This document shows, piece after piece, positions 1 through 8,090 of a stretch of 64,000 nucleotides of DNA. The notes beneath the pieces were generated by a model. It saw nothing but the letters and a program-made list of their open reading frames with translations. It searched no databases and was not told where the DNA came from. Position 1 is the stretch's first letter; every line of letters starts with the position of its first letter. The stretch lies in assembly GCA_903884065.1 (NCBI GenBank), contig CAISDL010000136.1:1-64000 (forward strand), written 5' to 3'. A program made the position numbers and the translations under genes. The stretch comes from an uncultured Actinomycetes bacterium (GTDB taxonomy: Bacteria; Actinomycetota; Actinomycetes; Mycobacteriales; Mycobacteriaceae).

Positions 1-1
1 C

Positions 2-217
2 CGCGTCACGGTGGCTCCGATCACAAGCACCCTTCGCGGCCTGTCCACCGAACTGCCCCTCGGGCACCGCAACGGTATCGAGAATGACTCCGTCGCGAGC
101 TTGGACAATATCGTCACGATCCCGGCCGCAGCCCTTGGACGCCAGCTCGGATTCCTCTTTCCTGACCAGGAGGCAGCGCTGTCCGTAGCGGTCCGAAACG
201 CCTTCGACCTGGAGTAG
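2..217 (+). CDS. MazF/PemK-family mRNA interferase toxin, C-terminal part (5' end outside window)
   Basis: The open frame enters from the left edge and ends at TAG 215-217, so only the last 71 codons are visible. They contain the conserved C-terminal MazF/PemK pattern: VAPITST near the start, RGL.TE, then PLG.RNG and SLDNIVTIP, and a closing helix with LG.QLGFL. These residues form the second half of the small SH3-like barrel of the endoribonuclease, which cleaves mRNA. The antitoxin and catalytic N-terminus would lie upstream. It converges on the yoeB-yefM pair 30 bp away, so two toxin systems stand end to end. Family assignment is firm from the motif; subfamily and target sequence cannot be told. 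Confidence 0.8.
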   Translation, partial: RVTVAPITSTLRGLSTELPLGHRNGIENDSVASLDNIVTIPAAALGRQLGFLFPDQEAALSVAVRNAFDLE

Positions 218-247
218 CAGATCGACCTCGGCGGCGGGGGCGACGGC

Positions 248-502
248 CTAGTAGTGGTAGCGCGCTTGGAGGATCTCCATGCTTTCGGTGGCGATGCGGT
301 AGACCAGCCGGTGCTCATCGGTGATGCGGCGTGACCACGCGCCGGCAAGGCCGTACTTGAGTGGCTCAGGCTTTCCGATGCCCTCGTATGGGGAGCGACG
401 AATTTCGTTGATCAGCCGATTGATGCGCTTGAGGATTGTGCGGTCAGCAGATTGCCAGTGCTGGTAGTCCTCCCATGCCTGCGGGGAGAAGACGACGTTC
501 AC
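248..502 (-). CDS. yoeB: YoeB-family toxin, ribosome-dependent mRNA interferase
   Basis: An 84-residue protein of full YoeB length. It starts MNVVFSPQAWEDYQHW and ends in ARYHY, the family's C-terminal His-Tyr that takes part in ribosome-dependent mRNA cleavage. The basic stretch ILKRINRLINEI, the GIGKPEPLKYG.AGAWSRRI loop and EHRLVYRI are also typical of the RelE/YoeB fold. The ATG overlaps the stop of the upstream antitoxin gene by 4 bp (ATGA), so the pair is translationally coupled, the usual arrangement of yefM-yoeB. The toxin is expected to be held inactive by YefM and released when YefM is degraded. No damage to the gene is visible. Confidence 0.93.
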   Translation of the reverse strand: MNVVFSPQAWEDYQHWQSADRTILKRINRLINEIRRSPYEGIGKPEPLKYGLAGAWSRRITDEHRLVYRIATESMEILQARYHY

Positions 503-750
503 TCCGCGGTGTCGAGCTCAACTCGCCGGCCCTGGCCTGCATCGAGTGCGGCTGCGGCGTCGAGCAGTCTGCGGGCGTTGGCCGGGGAGCGAAACAAATA
601 GGCGGTCTCCTGCCAGGCTTCCCACTCGTCGGCGGAGATCAACACCGCGCGACCATTCTTCGAGGTGATCTCTACCGGCGCCCGATCGTCGTTCACCTGC
701 TGAATCAACGGGAACAGATTCTTGCGGGCCTCACTCGCCGTGATCGCCAT
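499..750 (-). CDS. yefM: YefM-family (Phd/YefM) antitoxin
   Basis: An 83-residue antitoxin starting MAITASEARKNLFPLIQQVN, the standard N-terminal DNA-binding Phd/YefM signature, followed by VEITSKNGRAVLIS and a C-terminal acidic helix that wraps the toxin. The frame is open 12 codons further upstream, but ATG at 750 is preceded by a strong AGGAGGG Shine-Dalgarno sequence 6 nt away and matches family starts, so it was chosen. The gene precedes yoeB with a 4-bp overlap. YefM alone and with YoeB normally represses its own promoter; a 20-bp palindrome just upstream (766-785) is the likely operator. Confidence 0.93.
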   Translation of the reverse strand: MAITASEARKNLFPLIQQVNDDRAPVEITSKNGRAVLISADEWEAWQETAYLFRSPANARRLLDAAAALDAGQGRRVELDTAE

Positions 751-765
751 AGCGGTCCCTCCTAC

Positions 766-785
766 TGGTACAAGAAACGGTACCA
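766..785. promoter_or_regulatory. Palindrome upstream of yefM, probable YefM-YoeB operator
   Basis: The sequence is TGGTAC, 8 nt, GTACCA: two perfect 6-bp inverted arms 16 bp upstream of the yefM start codon. YefM of Escherichia coli binds palindromes with a TGTACA core, and the GTAC core here is close to that. Position and symmetry suggest the autoregulatory site; this is inference. Confidence 0.5.
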
Positions 786-815
786 CGCGATCGCGGCCAC
801 CGGGCCGTCTGGGCT

Positions 816-890
816 TCAGGCCCGAATCACCGCAAATCCCGACGCTCCCTCAAGGGCCGCGAAGTCGTCGTCCCCAGTGATGACCGGCCG
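816..890 (-). pseudogene. 3' remnant of a VapC (PIN-domain) toxin gene
   Basis: Directly after the mazF stop, a different minus-strand frame encodes RPVITGDDDFAALEG followed by a short tail and a stop at 816-818. This is the typical end of a PIN-domain VapC toxin, where the TGDDDF segment supplies acidic metal-binding residues of the RNase site. No start codon, N-terminal PIN half or vapB partner is present; upstream the frame runs into mazF. It therefore looks like the stump of a lost vapBC locus. The match is short, so chance cannot be fully excluded. Confidence 0.5.
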
Positions 891-894
891 CTCG

Positions 895-1221
895 TCACCT
901 GCAGTCGACGGCCACCTCCAGGGCCCGGCAGACCTGGCGCATCCGATCGTCGGACAGACGGCCGAGTCGCTCCACCAGGACGGCCACCGAGACGCTCTCC
1001 ACCGAATCCAGATTCACCGCACACTGCCGGGGAATCGGATCCTCACCCGGATCGAGCACGACTTCGCTCTCCAGTCCCCGGATCGTGGTGGTGCACGGCG
1101 CGACGAGTGCGCGCCGAAGCCGGGGAATCGCCGCGTCGCGGGAGAGCACGACGACGGGCCGGCGGCCGATCTCGGCGAACTCGCACCACCAGACCTCCCC
1201 CCGCGCGGGCAGCGAACTCAC
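895..1221 (-). CDS. MazF-family mRNA interferase toxin
   Basis: A 108-residue toxin. GTG at 1221 was chosen because it overlaps the antitoxin stop by 4 bp (GTGA) and gives [14 protein letters not shown], the usual MazF opening in which RGEVWW lies at the active site; a start 14 codons upstream would lie wholly inside the antitoxin gene. [10 protein letters not shown], the strand with APCTTTIRG, and [11 protein letters not shown] match the rest of the family. It cuts single-stranded RNA at short sequence motifs when free of its antitoxin. It resembles the MazF9-type toxins of mycobacteria in length and pattern, but the exact paralogue cannot be decided without a search. Confidence 0.88.
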   Translation of the reverse strand: MSSLPARGEVWWCEFAEIGRRPVVVLSRDAAIPRLRRALVAPCTTTIRGLESEVVLDPGEDPIPRQCAVNLDSVESVSVAVLVERLGRLSDDRMRQVCRALEVAVDCR

Positions 1222-1454
1222 GTCGCGCCGGCCGCCCGGCGCCACGACGCGAGATCGCCCCACTCGTCGGGATGATCAGCGGGCTGAGCGTCGTAGGCGG
1301 TATAGCTCGCGTCGATCTCCGCCGCCCGGTACCGGTCGAGCAGGGCCTGGAGCGCCTCGTCCACCAGCGCGGCGTCGGTGGTGCCGGCATGCACTTTGCG
1401 TGCTTCGGTGAGGAGGGCGGAGTCCACGGTCGTGCTCAGTCGTGTTCGACTCAT
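1218..1454 (-). CDS. Antitoxin of the mazF pair, ribbon-helix-helix type
   Basis: A 78-residue protein directly upstream of and overlapping mazF. It begins [19 protein letters not shown], the pattern of a ribbon-helix-helix DNA-binding domain (a basic strand then two helices, through [15 protein letters not shown]), and ends with an acidic, aromatic tail ([17 protein letters not shown]) that would bind and block the toxin. Such antitoxins are annotated as MazE or VapB type in mycobacteria. A CATAGT box 6 nt before the ATG suggests a leaderless transcript. The antitoxin probably represses this promoter. Confidence 0.85.
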   Translation of the reverse strand: MSRTRLSTTVDSALLTEARKVHAGTTDAALVDEALQALLDRYRAAEIDASYTAYDAQPADHPDEWGDLASWRRAAGAT

Positions 1455-1460
1455 GCCACA

Positions 1461-1466
1461 ACTATG
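1461..1466 (-). promoter_or_regulatory. -10 box of the antitoxin-mazF operon
   Basis: CATAGT on the minus strand ends 6 nt before the antitoxin ATG, so transcription would begin at or next to the start codon. The 7-mer ATGCCAC occurs twice around it (1453-1459 and 1464-1470, plus strand) and may be part of an operator. Inference from spacing only. Confidence 0.35.
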
Positions 1467-1591
1467 CCACGTGCTCTGGGTTCAACGGCATCGGCGGAAT
1501 TCAACCCCCGCGTAACACTTTCGGCTCCTGTGACGGTGATCATCATGGAGTCCGTGCACAGAGCGGGCCACACAACTACCGGAAGACCGTC

Positions 1592-1906
1592 ATGAGTTCA
1601 TATCGACCCCTCGTCCGCGCCGCTCTGCTGGCCGGCGGATCCGCCGTCGTCTGGATCGGAATTCTGGCCGGCGCACAGTCAAGCCACGCGGACACCACCA
1701 CGGACCCCCTGGCTCCCGGTGACACATCGACCGCACCCACGACAGAGACCGTCGCACCCTCCGAAGAAGGCGCCGCCCCGTCCTACGCGCCGACCAACGC
1801 GGTGGACTGCACCGATCCCAACAACTCCATCAACTGCCAGACTCCCCCGATCGACTCACCTCTGGTGGTCGGGACCGCCGAGCCGGGTTCGCCGTTCCGG
1901 GACTGA
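1592..1906 (+). CDS. Small secreted protein of unknown function
   Basis: A 104-residue protein with a clear Sec signal peptide: MSSYRPLVRA, a hydrophobic core (ALLAGGSAVVWIGILAG) and a likely cleavage after SSHA. The mature part is rich in Thr, Pro, Ser and acidic residues, then has two cysteines in NAVDCTDPNNSINCQTPP, the pattern of small disordered exported mycobacterial proteins held by one disulfide. ATG at 1592 was chosen because it opens the signal peptide; the frame is open further upstream without a plausible start. Function is unknown. It faces the SRPBCC gene tail to tail. Confidence 0.75.
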   Translation: MSSYRPLVRAALLAGGSAVVWIGILAGAQSSHADTTTDPLAPGDTSTAPTTETVAPSEEGAAPSYAPTNAVDCTDPNNSINCQTPPIDSPLVVGTAEPGSPFRD

Positions 1907-1914
1907 TCAGGGCC

Positions 1915-2400
1915 TCAGCCCTTTTCGGCCCGTTCGCGAATACCCTCCAGCGTCGCGCGCATGGAGTCCCGGAACTGGGCCAGACGGTTGTCGACGATCG
2001 CCTGTGCCCGGTGAGGTTCCCGCTCGATGAGCATCGACACCCCCGAGGGTCCGGGCCCGATCCGCGCGCGATAGCCCAACCGGGTTCCCTCAGCCGCTGG
2101 GGTCAGGTCGAATGCCCATGTGGCTGAAGCGTTTTCCGGGTCGCCGACGGCCCACTCGAACGCCCGCGGCGGGTCGAAAACGACGATCTCGGATCGCGTC
2201 GTCCACTCCCCCACGGCCGGATGCCGATTGCGGCCGAGGAACTGCGCCCCCAATGCCGGACCGCTGAACCCATCAGCCCATTCGACGCTGAGCAGTTCGG
2301 TGCTGAACCGCGGCATCAACCCGATGTCGGTGACGACGTCCCACACCCGCTGCGGAGGCGCAGCGATATCCACGCTGACCGACGCCTCGGGTTGACTCAC
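1915..2400 (-). CDS. SRPBCC (START-like/polyketide cyclase) family protein
   Basis: A 161-residue protein beginning MSQPEASVSVDIAAPPQRVWDVVTDI, the first strand and helix of the SRPBCC fold, which forms a deep pocket for hydrophobic ligands. EWTTRSEIVVFDPPRAFEWAVG and a C-terminal long helix (VDNRLAQFRDSMRATLEGI) complete the fold. Mycobacteria carry many such proteins; most ligands are unknown. Its start overlaps the end of the upstream membrane-protein gene by 4 bp, so the two are co-transcribed and probably work together. No catalytic residues can be assigned. Confidence 0.85.
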   Translation of the reverse strand: MSQPEASVSVDIAAPPQRVWDVVTDIGLMPRFSTELLSVEWADGFSGPALGAQFLGRNRHPAVGEWTTRSEIVVFDPPRAFEWAVGDPENASATWAFDLTPAAEGTRLGYRARIGPGPSGVSMLIEREPHRAQAIVDNRLAQFRDSMRATLEGIRERAEKG

Positions 2401-3140
2401 AGCATCATCGGCAGCAGGAACATCCGCACGCAGGTGGTGAACAGCAGCACCAGACCGGTCAGGATCAGCGCCACCTGAATCTTGGGTGCGGTGAATTTCG
2501 TTGCCACACTGGCGAAGAACAACACCAAAGCGAACAGCACGGCCAGCATCACGTAGCGGGTACTGGTGTTGCTGGCCTCGTCGGCCTCGGTCAGGCTGGC
2601 CTCGGCCTTGGTCGAGAACTCATCGGCCTGAAGCTGGGCCGGCACCACATAGCTGCTCAGGTTCAGCGGCGTGCCGTCGGGCACCCGCGCCGGATTGCCG
2701 TCGCCGTCCACCGGAACGGTTCCCAGCCACTCCTTCTGCGCGCGGTCCAGCGCCGGGGAGAACCGGTCCCGCAGGAATCCGGCCCGGTCCTTCTGCTTGG
2801 CCGCCGTCGCCTCCACCCAGGAGATCCACATCTGCGAGTCGACCACCGATTGGCTGGAGGCCTCCGAGGCCGCCCGGTTGGCGTCGCTGCGCTGGATGGC
2901 CGAGGCCGACTGCGCATCGGACTGCGCGTTGGACCATTGACTGGCCTGGAACGACGCCCACGTCGTTGCCACCGCTGCCACGGCCAGGATGATCGCCGTC
3001 CACGAGTCGAGCATCCGCTGCCGTCGCTCCCAGGGGTCCTCGGGTTCGACGGGCACGATGTCGGTGCCCAGCATCTCGTCGACGAGATGGTCGACCTTGT
3101 CCAGAACGCTCTCGTCGGCGTCGACGTCGGTGTCCGCCAC
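2397..3140 (-). CDS. Conserved membrane protein of unknown function
   Basis: A 247-residue protein. GTG at 3140 was chosen because AGGAG lies 5 nt upstream and it leaves a clean intergenic gap to cya. The N-terminus is acidic (VADTDVDADESVLDKVDHLVDE). One membrane helix lies at about residues 39-60 (IILAVAAVATTWASF), followed by a 130-residue alanine- and serine-rich helical region, then two more membrane helices at the C-terminus. The layout resembles DUF4337-like proteins, but I do not recognise it with certainty. It overlaps the SRPBCC gene and is divergent from cya. Confidence 0.75.
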   Translation of the reverse strand: MADTDVDADESVLDKVDHLVDEMLGTDIVPVEPEDPWERRQRMLDSWTAIILAVAAVATTWASFQASQWSNAQSDAQSASAIQRSDANRAASEASSQSVVDSQMWISWVEATAAKQKDRAGFLRDRFSPALDRAQKEWLGTVPVDGDGNPARVPDGTPLNLSSYVVPAQLQADEFSTKAEASLTEADEASNTSTRYVMLAVLFALVLFFASVATKFTAPKIQVALILTGLVLLFTTCVRMFLLPMML

Positions 3141-3238
3141 ACCTGCTCCTCGGGTCTTGCGGGCAAAGAGTTGTGCCGACAGTGTGCCCCGGTCCGCCAC
3201 AGCTTTCCGGCATTTCGGCGGCTGATCGCCATCGGGGT

Positions 3239-3244
3239 TACGCT
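3239..3244 (+). promoter_or_regulatory. Putative -10 box of cya
   Basis: TACGCT ends 6 nt before the GTG chosen as the cya start, fitting a leaderless transcript. No convincing -35 is visible. Low-information motif; the support is the spacing and the same arrangement at several other genes here. Confidence 0.35.
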
Positions 3245-3250
3245 TCCGGT

Positions 3251-4594
3251 GTGTGGTCCCAGCGGAAATGCGCTGCACGGATAACGCCGAGCGGAGCGTT
3301 CCGGCGGTCGGACTGTGAGCGCCTGCAACGCAGGCCCCCGGCCCGCAACCAGCACTGGGCCGACTCCGTCACCCGGCCGCAACGGGTGCTCAACTTCGCC
3401 ACCTGGATCGCCGCGGCGCTGACCGCAACCCTCGGGATTCTGCAGACGCTGACCGGGAGCGGCGTGCTGTATATCGGCCTGATCAACCTGGCCATCGCCG
3501 CGGTGTTCCTGGCCATCCCCTTCCTGCACCGGTTCGGCGACATGATCGCCGCACTGGTTTTCGTCATCGTCTCCTTCACCTCGCTGACATTCGTCGGCTC
3601 CCAGATCGGCACCGACTCGGGCGTGCAGTTCTACTACCTGGTCTCGGCGTCACTGGCGGTGCTGGTCCTGGGCATGGATCACCTGATCCTGGCGGGTTCG
3701 ACGGTGGCCGTGGGCGCGGGCCTGGTGATCGCCTTGCAGTTCCTGGTGCCGCAGGACACCGGGATTCAGCCCCAGTGGGCGCTCAATGCGGGGTTCGTGT
3801 TCACCACGGCCGGCGCCTGCCTGCTGATGTTCACCACCGTCTGGTACGCCATGCGCGAGGTGCAACGCGCGGAGGAAGCCATGGAGGTGGAATACGAACG
3901 CTCCGAAGCACTGCTGGCCAATATCCTGCCCGCCACGGTCGCCGAGAAGCTGAAGGATCCGGCGCACGGCACCATCGCCGACCGCTACGACGACGCCTCG
4001 GTGCTGTTCACCGACATCGCCGGCTACACCGAACGCGCCAGCGACATGGATCCCACCGAACTGGTCCGCTTCCTCGACCGGCTCTACACCACCTTCGACC
4101 GTCTGGTCGATCGGCACGGCCTGGAGAAGATCAAGACCACCGGCGACGGCTACATGGTGGTCAGCGGGGTACCGACCCCGCGACCCGACCACGTGGAGGC
4201 GATCGCCGCGCTGGCACTGGACATTTCCAAGGCTGTCGCCGGCCTACGCGACCCGCAGGGCAACCCGGTGCCGATACGCATGGGCATCGCCTGCGGGCCG
4301 GTGGTCGCCGGCGTGGTGGGCGCCCGCCGGTTCTTCTACGACGTGTGGGGCGATGCCGTCAACGTCGCCTCGCGGATGGAGTCCACCGATCCGCCGGGCC
4401 GGATTCAGGTGCCGGAGAACGTCTACGAACGCCTGCGCCACGAATTCATCCTCGAGCAGCGCGGCGACGTCGACGTCAAGGGCAAAGGTGTGATGCGCAC
4501 CTGGCTCCTGGTGGACCGCAGGCCGGCATACGGCCTGCCGATAGAAACCGTCGATGATCTGACCGTCGAACCCGTGGAAAGCCGGACCGGCTAG
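3251..4594 (+). CDS. cya: Membrane-bound class III adenylate cyclase (Rv1625c family)
   Basis: A 447-residue protein converting ATP to cAMP. Six membrane helices occupy about residues 47-200, a linker helix (RAEEAMEVEYERSEALLANILP) follows, then one cyclase domain to the end, half of a mammalian-type cyclase, which works as a homodimer. Catalytic residues are complete: metal-binding D255 (VLFTDIAGYT) and D299 (TTGDGYM), substrate-selecting K295 and D364, transition-state N371 and R375 (YDVWGDAVNVASRM). Each is exactly one position lower than in Rv1625c. GTG at 3251 was chosen because the following residues (VWSQRKCA) align with the Rv1625c N-terminus. Its stop codon directly abuts the start of the amidase gene, so the two are probably one operon. 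Confidence 0.94.
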   Translation: MWSQRKCAARITPSGAFRRSDCERLQRRPPARNQHWADSVTRPQRVLNFATWIAAALTATLGILQTLTGSGVLYIGLINLAIAAVFLAIPFLHRFGDMIAALVFVIVSFTSLTFVGSQIGTDSGVQFYYLVSASLAVLVLGMDHLILAGSTVAVGAGLVIALQFLVPQDTGIQPQWALNAGFVFTTAGACLLMFTTVWYAMREVQRAEEAMEVEYERSEALLANILPATVAEKLKDPAHGTIADRYDDASVLFTDIAGYTERASDMDPTELVRFLDRLYTTFDRLVDRHGLEKIKTTGDGYMVVSGVPTPRPDHVEAIAALALDISKAVAGLRDPQGNPVPIRMGIACGPVVAGVVGARRFFYDVWGDAVNVASRMESTDPPGRIQVPENVYERLRHEFILEQRGDVDVKGKGVMRTWLLVDRRPAYGLPIETVDDLTVEPVESRTG

Positions 4595-5281
4595 ATGGCC
4601 GATGTCACCCGCCGCGACGCATTGACTCTCGCCGGCGCTGTCACCCTGGCGGCAATAGCCGGCAGCGCACCCGCCTCCGCTGCCCCCACCACCTCCGGCG
4701 TGATCCTCCCCCGCGCAGCCTGGGGTGCACGCCCGCCGCGCCCCGGCGGAGAACCGCAGACCATCACCCGGATGACCGTCCACCACTCCGCCGTCGCCCT
4801 GCCCGACAACCGCGGCATCGTGGCCCGCCTGCAGCAGCATCAGCGCTACCACATGGACGACAAGGGCTGGGTCGACATCGCCTACCACTACGCGGTCGAC
4901 CGCAACGGCAACATCTTCACCCTGCGCGACACCGCCATCGCCGGCGACACCGCGACCGACTACAACACCGAAGGCCACTTCCTGGTCCTCTGCGAAGGAG
5001 ACTTCGACCAGGAGCAGGTCTCCGAGGCCCAACTCAACGGTGCCGCCCTGATATTCGCCTGGGCTGCAGAGCAATTCGGCATCACGACCAATACTCTGGC
5101 CAGCCACAAGGAAGTCACCCCGGTCACGTCCTGTCCCGGGACGACCCTGGAAGCCCACATGACCTCCGGCGATCTGAAACGCCGCATCGACGATGTCATC
5201 GCAACCGGATTCGCCCTCACGCCGATAGGCGCTCAGCAGGCCGCCCCGATCGTCGCCGCGATCGAAGCCGGCACTCGCTAA
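4595..5281 (+). CDS. Exported N-acetylmuramoyl-L-alanine amidase (Amidase_2/PGRP fold)
   Basis: A 228-residue protein that would cut the bond between peptidoglycan glycan and stem peptide outside the membrane. The N-terminus TRRDALTLAGAV carries twin arginines and a hydrophobic stretch ending SAPASAA, so it is a likely Tat substrate. The amidase domain shows the zinc ligands TVHHS (H63/H64), H171 and C180 (SHKEVTPVTSCPGT) and the catalytic tyrosine region IAYHYAVDRNG. The ATG begins at the base after the cya stop codon, so translation is probably coupled. Whether it serves cell-wall turnover, defence or phage-like lysis cannot be told; no phage genes are nearby. Confidence 0.88.
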   Translation: MADVTRRDALTLAGAVTLAAIAGSAPASAAPTTSGVILPRAAWGARPPRPGGEPQTITRMTVHHSAVALPDNRGIVARLQQHQRYHMDDKGWVDIAYHYAVDRNGNIFTLRDTAIAGDTATDYNTEGHFLVLCEGDFDQEQVSEAQLNGAALIFAWAAEQFGITTNTLASHKEVTPVTSCPGTTLEAHMTSGDLKRRIDDVIATGFALTPIGAQQAAPIVAAIEAGTR

Positions 5282-5300
5282 CCCCGATTGTCTCGCTCCT

Positions 5301-5340
5301 CCGCCGCCTCGTTCCTACGGCGGCATCGTCGACTCGACGA
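5301..5340. terminator. Short hairpins between convergent amidase and ABC ATPase genes
   Basis: Arms CCGCCG (5301-5306) and CGGCGG (5318-5323) flank 11 nt, followed by the near-palindrome TCGTCGA-C-TCGACGA. They sit in the 63-bp gap between converging genes, where a two-way terminator is expected. There is no T-tract, as is common in mycobacteria. Weak evidence. Confidence 0.35.
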
Positions 5341-5344
5341 CGCG

Positions 5345-6102
<758 letters not shown>

Positions 6103-6106
<4 letters not shown>

Positions 6107-7017
6107 ACGTGCCCCGCCTCGGTCTGCGCCTTGGCAAGTGCCTCAAGCTGTTTGGTCGTCAACTTCCGGGAGATGCCCTTGGAGAAGTACTTCTCCAGGT
6201 AGTACTGACCCACCATGAGGATGCTCGTCACGATCAGGTACCAGGTCGCGGCGACCAGCAGCAACGGGACCGGTTCAAAGGTCCGCGCCGCGATCTCACG
6301 CGAGGCGATGCTGTAGAGGTCATAGGAATACGGCACCGCGGTGACCAGTGAGGTGGTCTTCAGCATGCTGATCAACTCGTTGCCCGTGGGCGGGATGATC
6401 ACCCGCATTGCCTGCGGAAGGACCGTGCGGCGCATCGTCATTCCCCATGACATGCCCAACGCCGTCGACGCCTCGGTCTGGCCCTCCGGCACGGACGTGA
6501 TTCCGGCGCGGATGATTTCGGCCATGTAGGCCGCCTCGTTGAGGCCCAGTCCGATGACCGCCAGCAGGAACGGGATGGACAGGCTCTGCAGATTGAGGTG
6601 AAAGAATGTGGGCCCGAACGGAATTCCCAACTGGACTTTCTGGTAGATCGTCGGAAGCAGACCCCAGAACACCAACTGGACGTAGACGGGCGTGCCGCGG
6701 AATATCCACAGGAACACCCACGCCACCGCCTGGAACACCGGGTTGGGCGACAGTCGCATCACCGACAACACGATGCCCAGCACGACGCCGAGCGCCATCG
6801 CGTAGACGGTCAACTGCAGGGTGTTCCAGACCCCGAGAAGTATCCGTTCGTTGAACAGATACTTCGTGTAGGTGGCCCACCCGTAGGCGGGGTTGGTGGC
6901 CGCGCCGTAGAGGAACAGCCCGACCAGAACGACGATGACACCAGCGCCCACCCACCGGCCCGGATGCCGCAACGGGACGGCGTCGATCGCGGCGGGGGAC
7001 GACTGCTGCGCGGTCAT
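6103..7017 (-). CDS. Polar amino-acid ABC transporter, permease
   Basis: A 304-residue membrane protein of the HisM/GlnP family. After a polar N-terminus and a first helix ([17 protein letters not shown]), a domain with about five helices starts at [20 protein letters not shown]. It contains [16 protein letters not shown] and the EAA-type coupling loop [26 protein letters not shown], which contacts the ATPase. The C-terminal helix leads into a basic tail ([20 protein letters not shown]). A single permease gene suggests a homodimer. It overlaps the ATPase gene (ATGA) and lies 2 bp after the binding-protein gene. Confidence 0.93.
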
Positions 7018-7019
7018 GC

Positions 7020-7949
7020 CTACTTGACGGCGCCGTTGATGACAGGTTTCTCGATGAGGCCGGACTCCACACCCCAGTTGGTGGCGATGGTCTTGTAGTC
7101 ACCGGTCTTGATCAGATGCTCGAGCGCCTTCTGCAGCGACTGCGCCAGCGGCGAGCCCTTCTTCACCGGCCACCCGTAGGGCGCCGAATCGAACACCGGC
7201 CCGGCCGCCTCGAGTTTGCCGTTGCTCTGCTTGATCGCCCAGGCGGTCACCGGCGAGTCCGCCGACATCGCATCGGCCTGGCCGAGGACCACAGCATTGG
7301 TGGCGGCATCCTGGCTGTCGAACTTGATGATCTCGATCTCCGGCTTACCCGCGTCGACACACTTCTTGCTCTTGGCCGGAAGTTCGTCGGTCTCCTCGGT
7401 GGTCGTGGCCTGCACGGCGACCTTCTTGCCGCAGGCGTTGTTCGGGTCGATCCCCGCTCCGGCCTTCTGCGCCCATTGGATGCCCGCCGAGTAGTAGGTG
7501 ACGAAGTCCACCTGCTTCTCGCGCTCCTTGGTGTCGGTGAACGAGGACATGCCGACGTTGTAGGTGCCGCCGTCGATGGACGGGATGATCTTGGCGAAGT
7601 CGGACTCGCGGTAGTCGGCGGTCAGACCCATCGTCGAGGCGATGGCGTTCATCAGGTCGACGTCGAAGCCGACGATCTTGCCGGCCTCGTCCTTGAACTC
7701 GTTCGGCGTATACGGGATGTTGACGCCGACGACGAGCTTGCCGGACTTCTTGATGTCCTCCGGGACAGCGGCCGCGATCTCGTCGACCTTCGGCGGCTTG
7801 ACCTCGACGGTGGACTGGCTCGGTCCGGCCGCGGTGCCCGATCCGGACTCGGTGTTCTTCGCGCAGCCCGACAGCGTCAGGGCACCAGCCATGGCGACCA
7901 CCGCCGCGGTCCGCCACCAGCGCTGTCCAATGTCTTGTCCTGTGAACAC
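7020..7949 (-). CDS. Polar amino-acid ABC transporter, substrate-binding lipoprotein
   Basis: A 309-residue family-3 periplasmic-type binding protein. The signal peptide ends in a lipobox (LTLSGC, Cys29), so it is lipid-anchored outside the membrane. The mature part has GKLVVGVNIPYTPNEF, VGFDVDLMNAIASTMGL and DFAKIIPSIDGGTYNVGMSSFTDT, the two-lobed binding core. GTG at 7949 was preferred over an ATG 10 codons upstream because AGGGG lies 6 nt before it and the signal peptide is then of normal length. It is first in the three-gene transporter operon. The ligand is probably a polar amino acid. Confidence 0.92.
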   Translation of the reverse strand: MFTGQDIGQRWWRTAAVVAMAGALTLSGCAKNTESGSGTAAGPSQSTVEVKPPKVDEIAAAVPEDIKKSGKLVVGVNIPYTPNEFKDEAGKIVGFDVDLMNAIASTMGLTADYRESDFAKIIPSIDGGTYNVGMSSFTDTKEREKQVDFVTYYSAGIQWAQKAGAGIDPNNACGKKVAVQATTTEETDELPAKSKKCVDAGKPEIEIIKFDSQDAATNAVVLGQADAMSADSPVTAWAIKQSNGKLEAAGPVFDSAPYGWPVKKGSPLAQSLQKALEHLIKTGDYKTIATNWGVESGLIEKPVINGAVK

Positions 7950-8076
7950 GGTTGCCCCTTTTCTCTGCTGACCTGGCATCGGTTGGAATCCCGCCGCGCC
8001 ACAAGGAAACTACAGCCCATCAGCACTATCGGCTTGCCGAAGCACAACTTGCCGAAACCGACCGTTGGCCGTCTTG

Positions 8077-8082
8077 TAGGGT
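8077..8082 (+). promoter_or_regulatory. Putative -10 box of the HdeD-like gene
   Basis: TAGGGT ends 8 nt before the ATG at 8091, leaving at most a very short leader and no room for a Shine-Dalgarno sequence. A 9-mer CTTGCCGAA is repeated just upstream. Inference from motif and spacing. Confidence 0.35.
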
Positions 8083-8090
8083 TATCCACC

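Noticed and set aside
827..1024. Second small ORF overlapping the mazF 3' end
   Set aside because: The frame is Arg/Gly-rich shadow of mazF; the meaningful frame is the VapC stub at 816-890.
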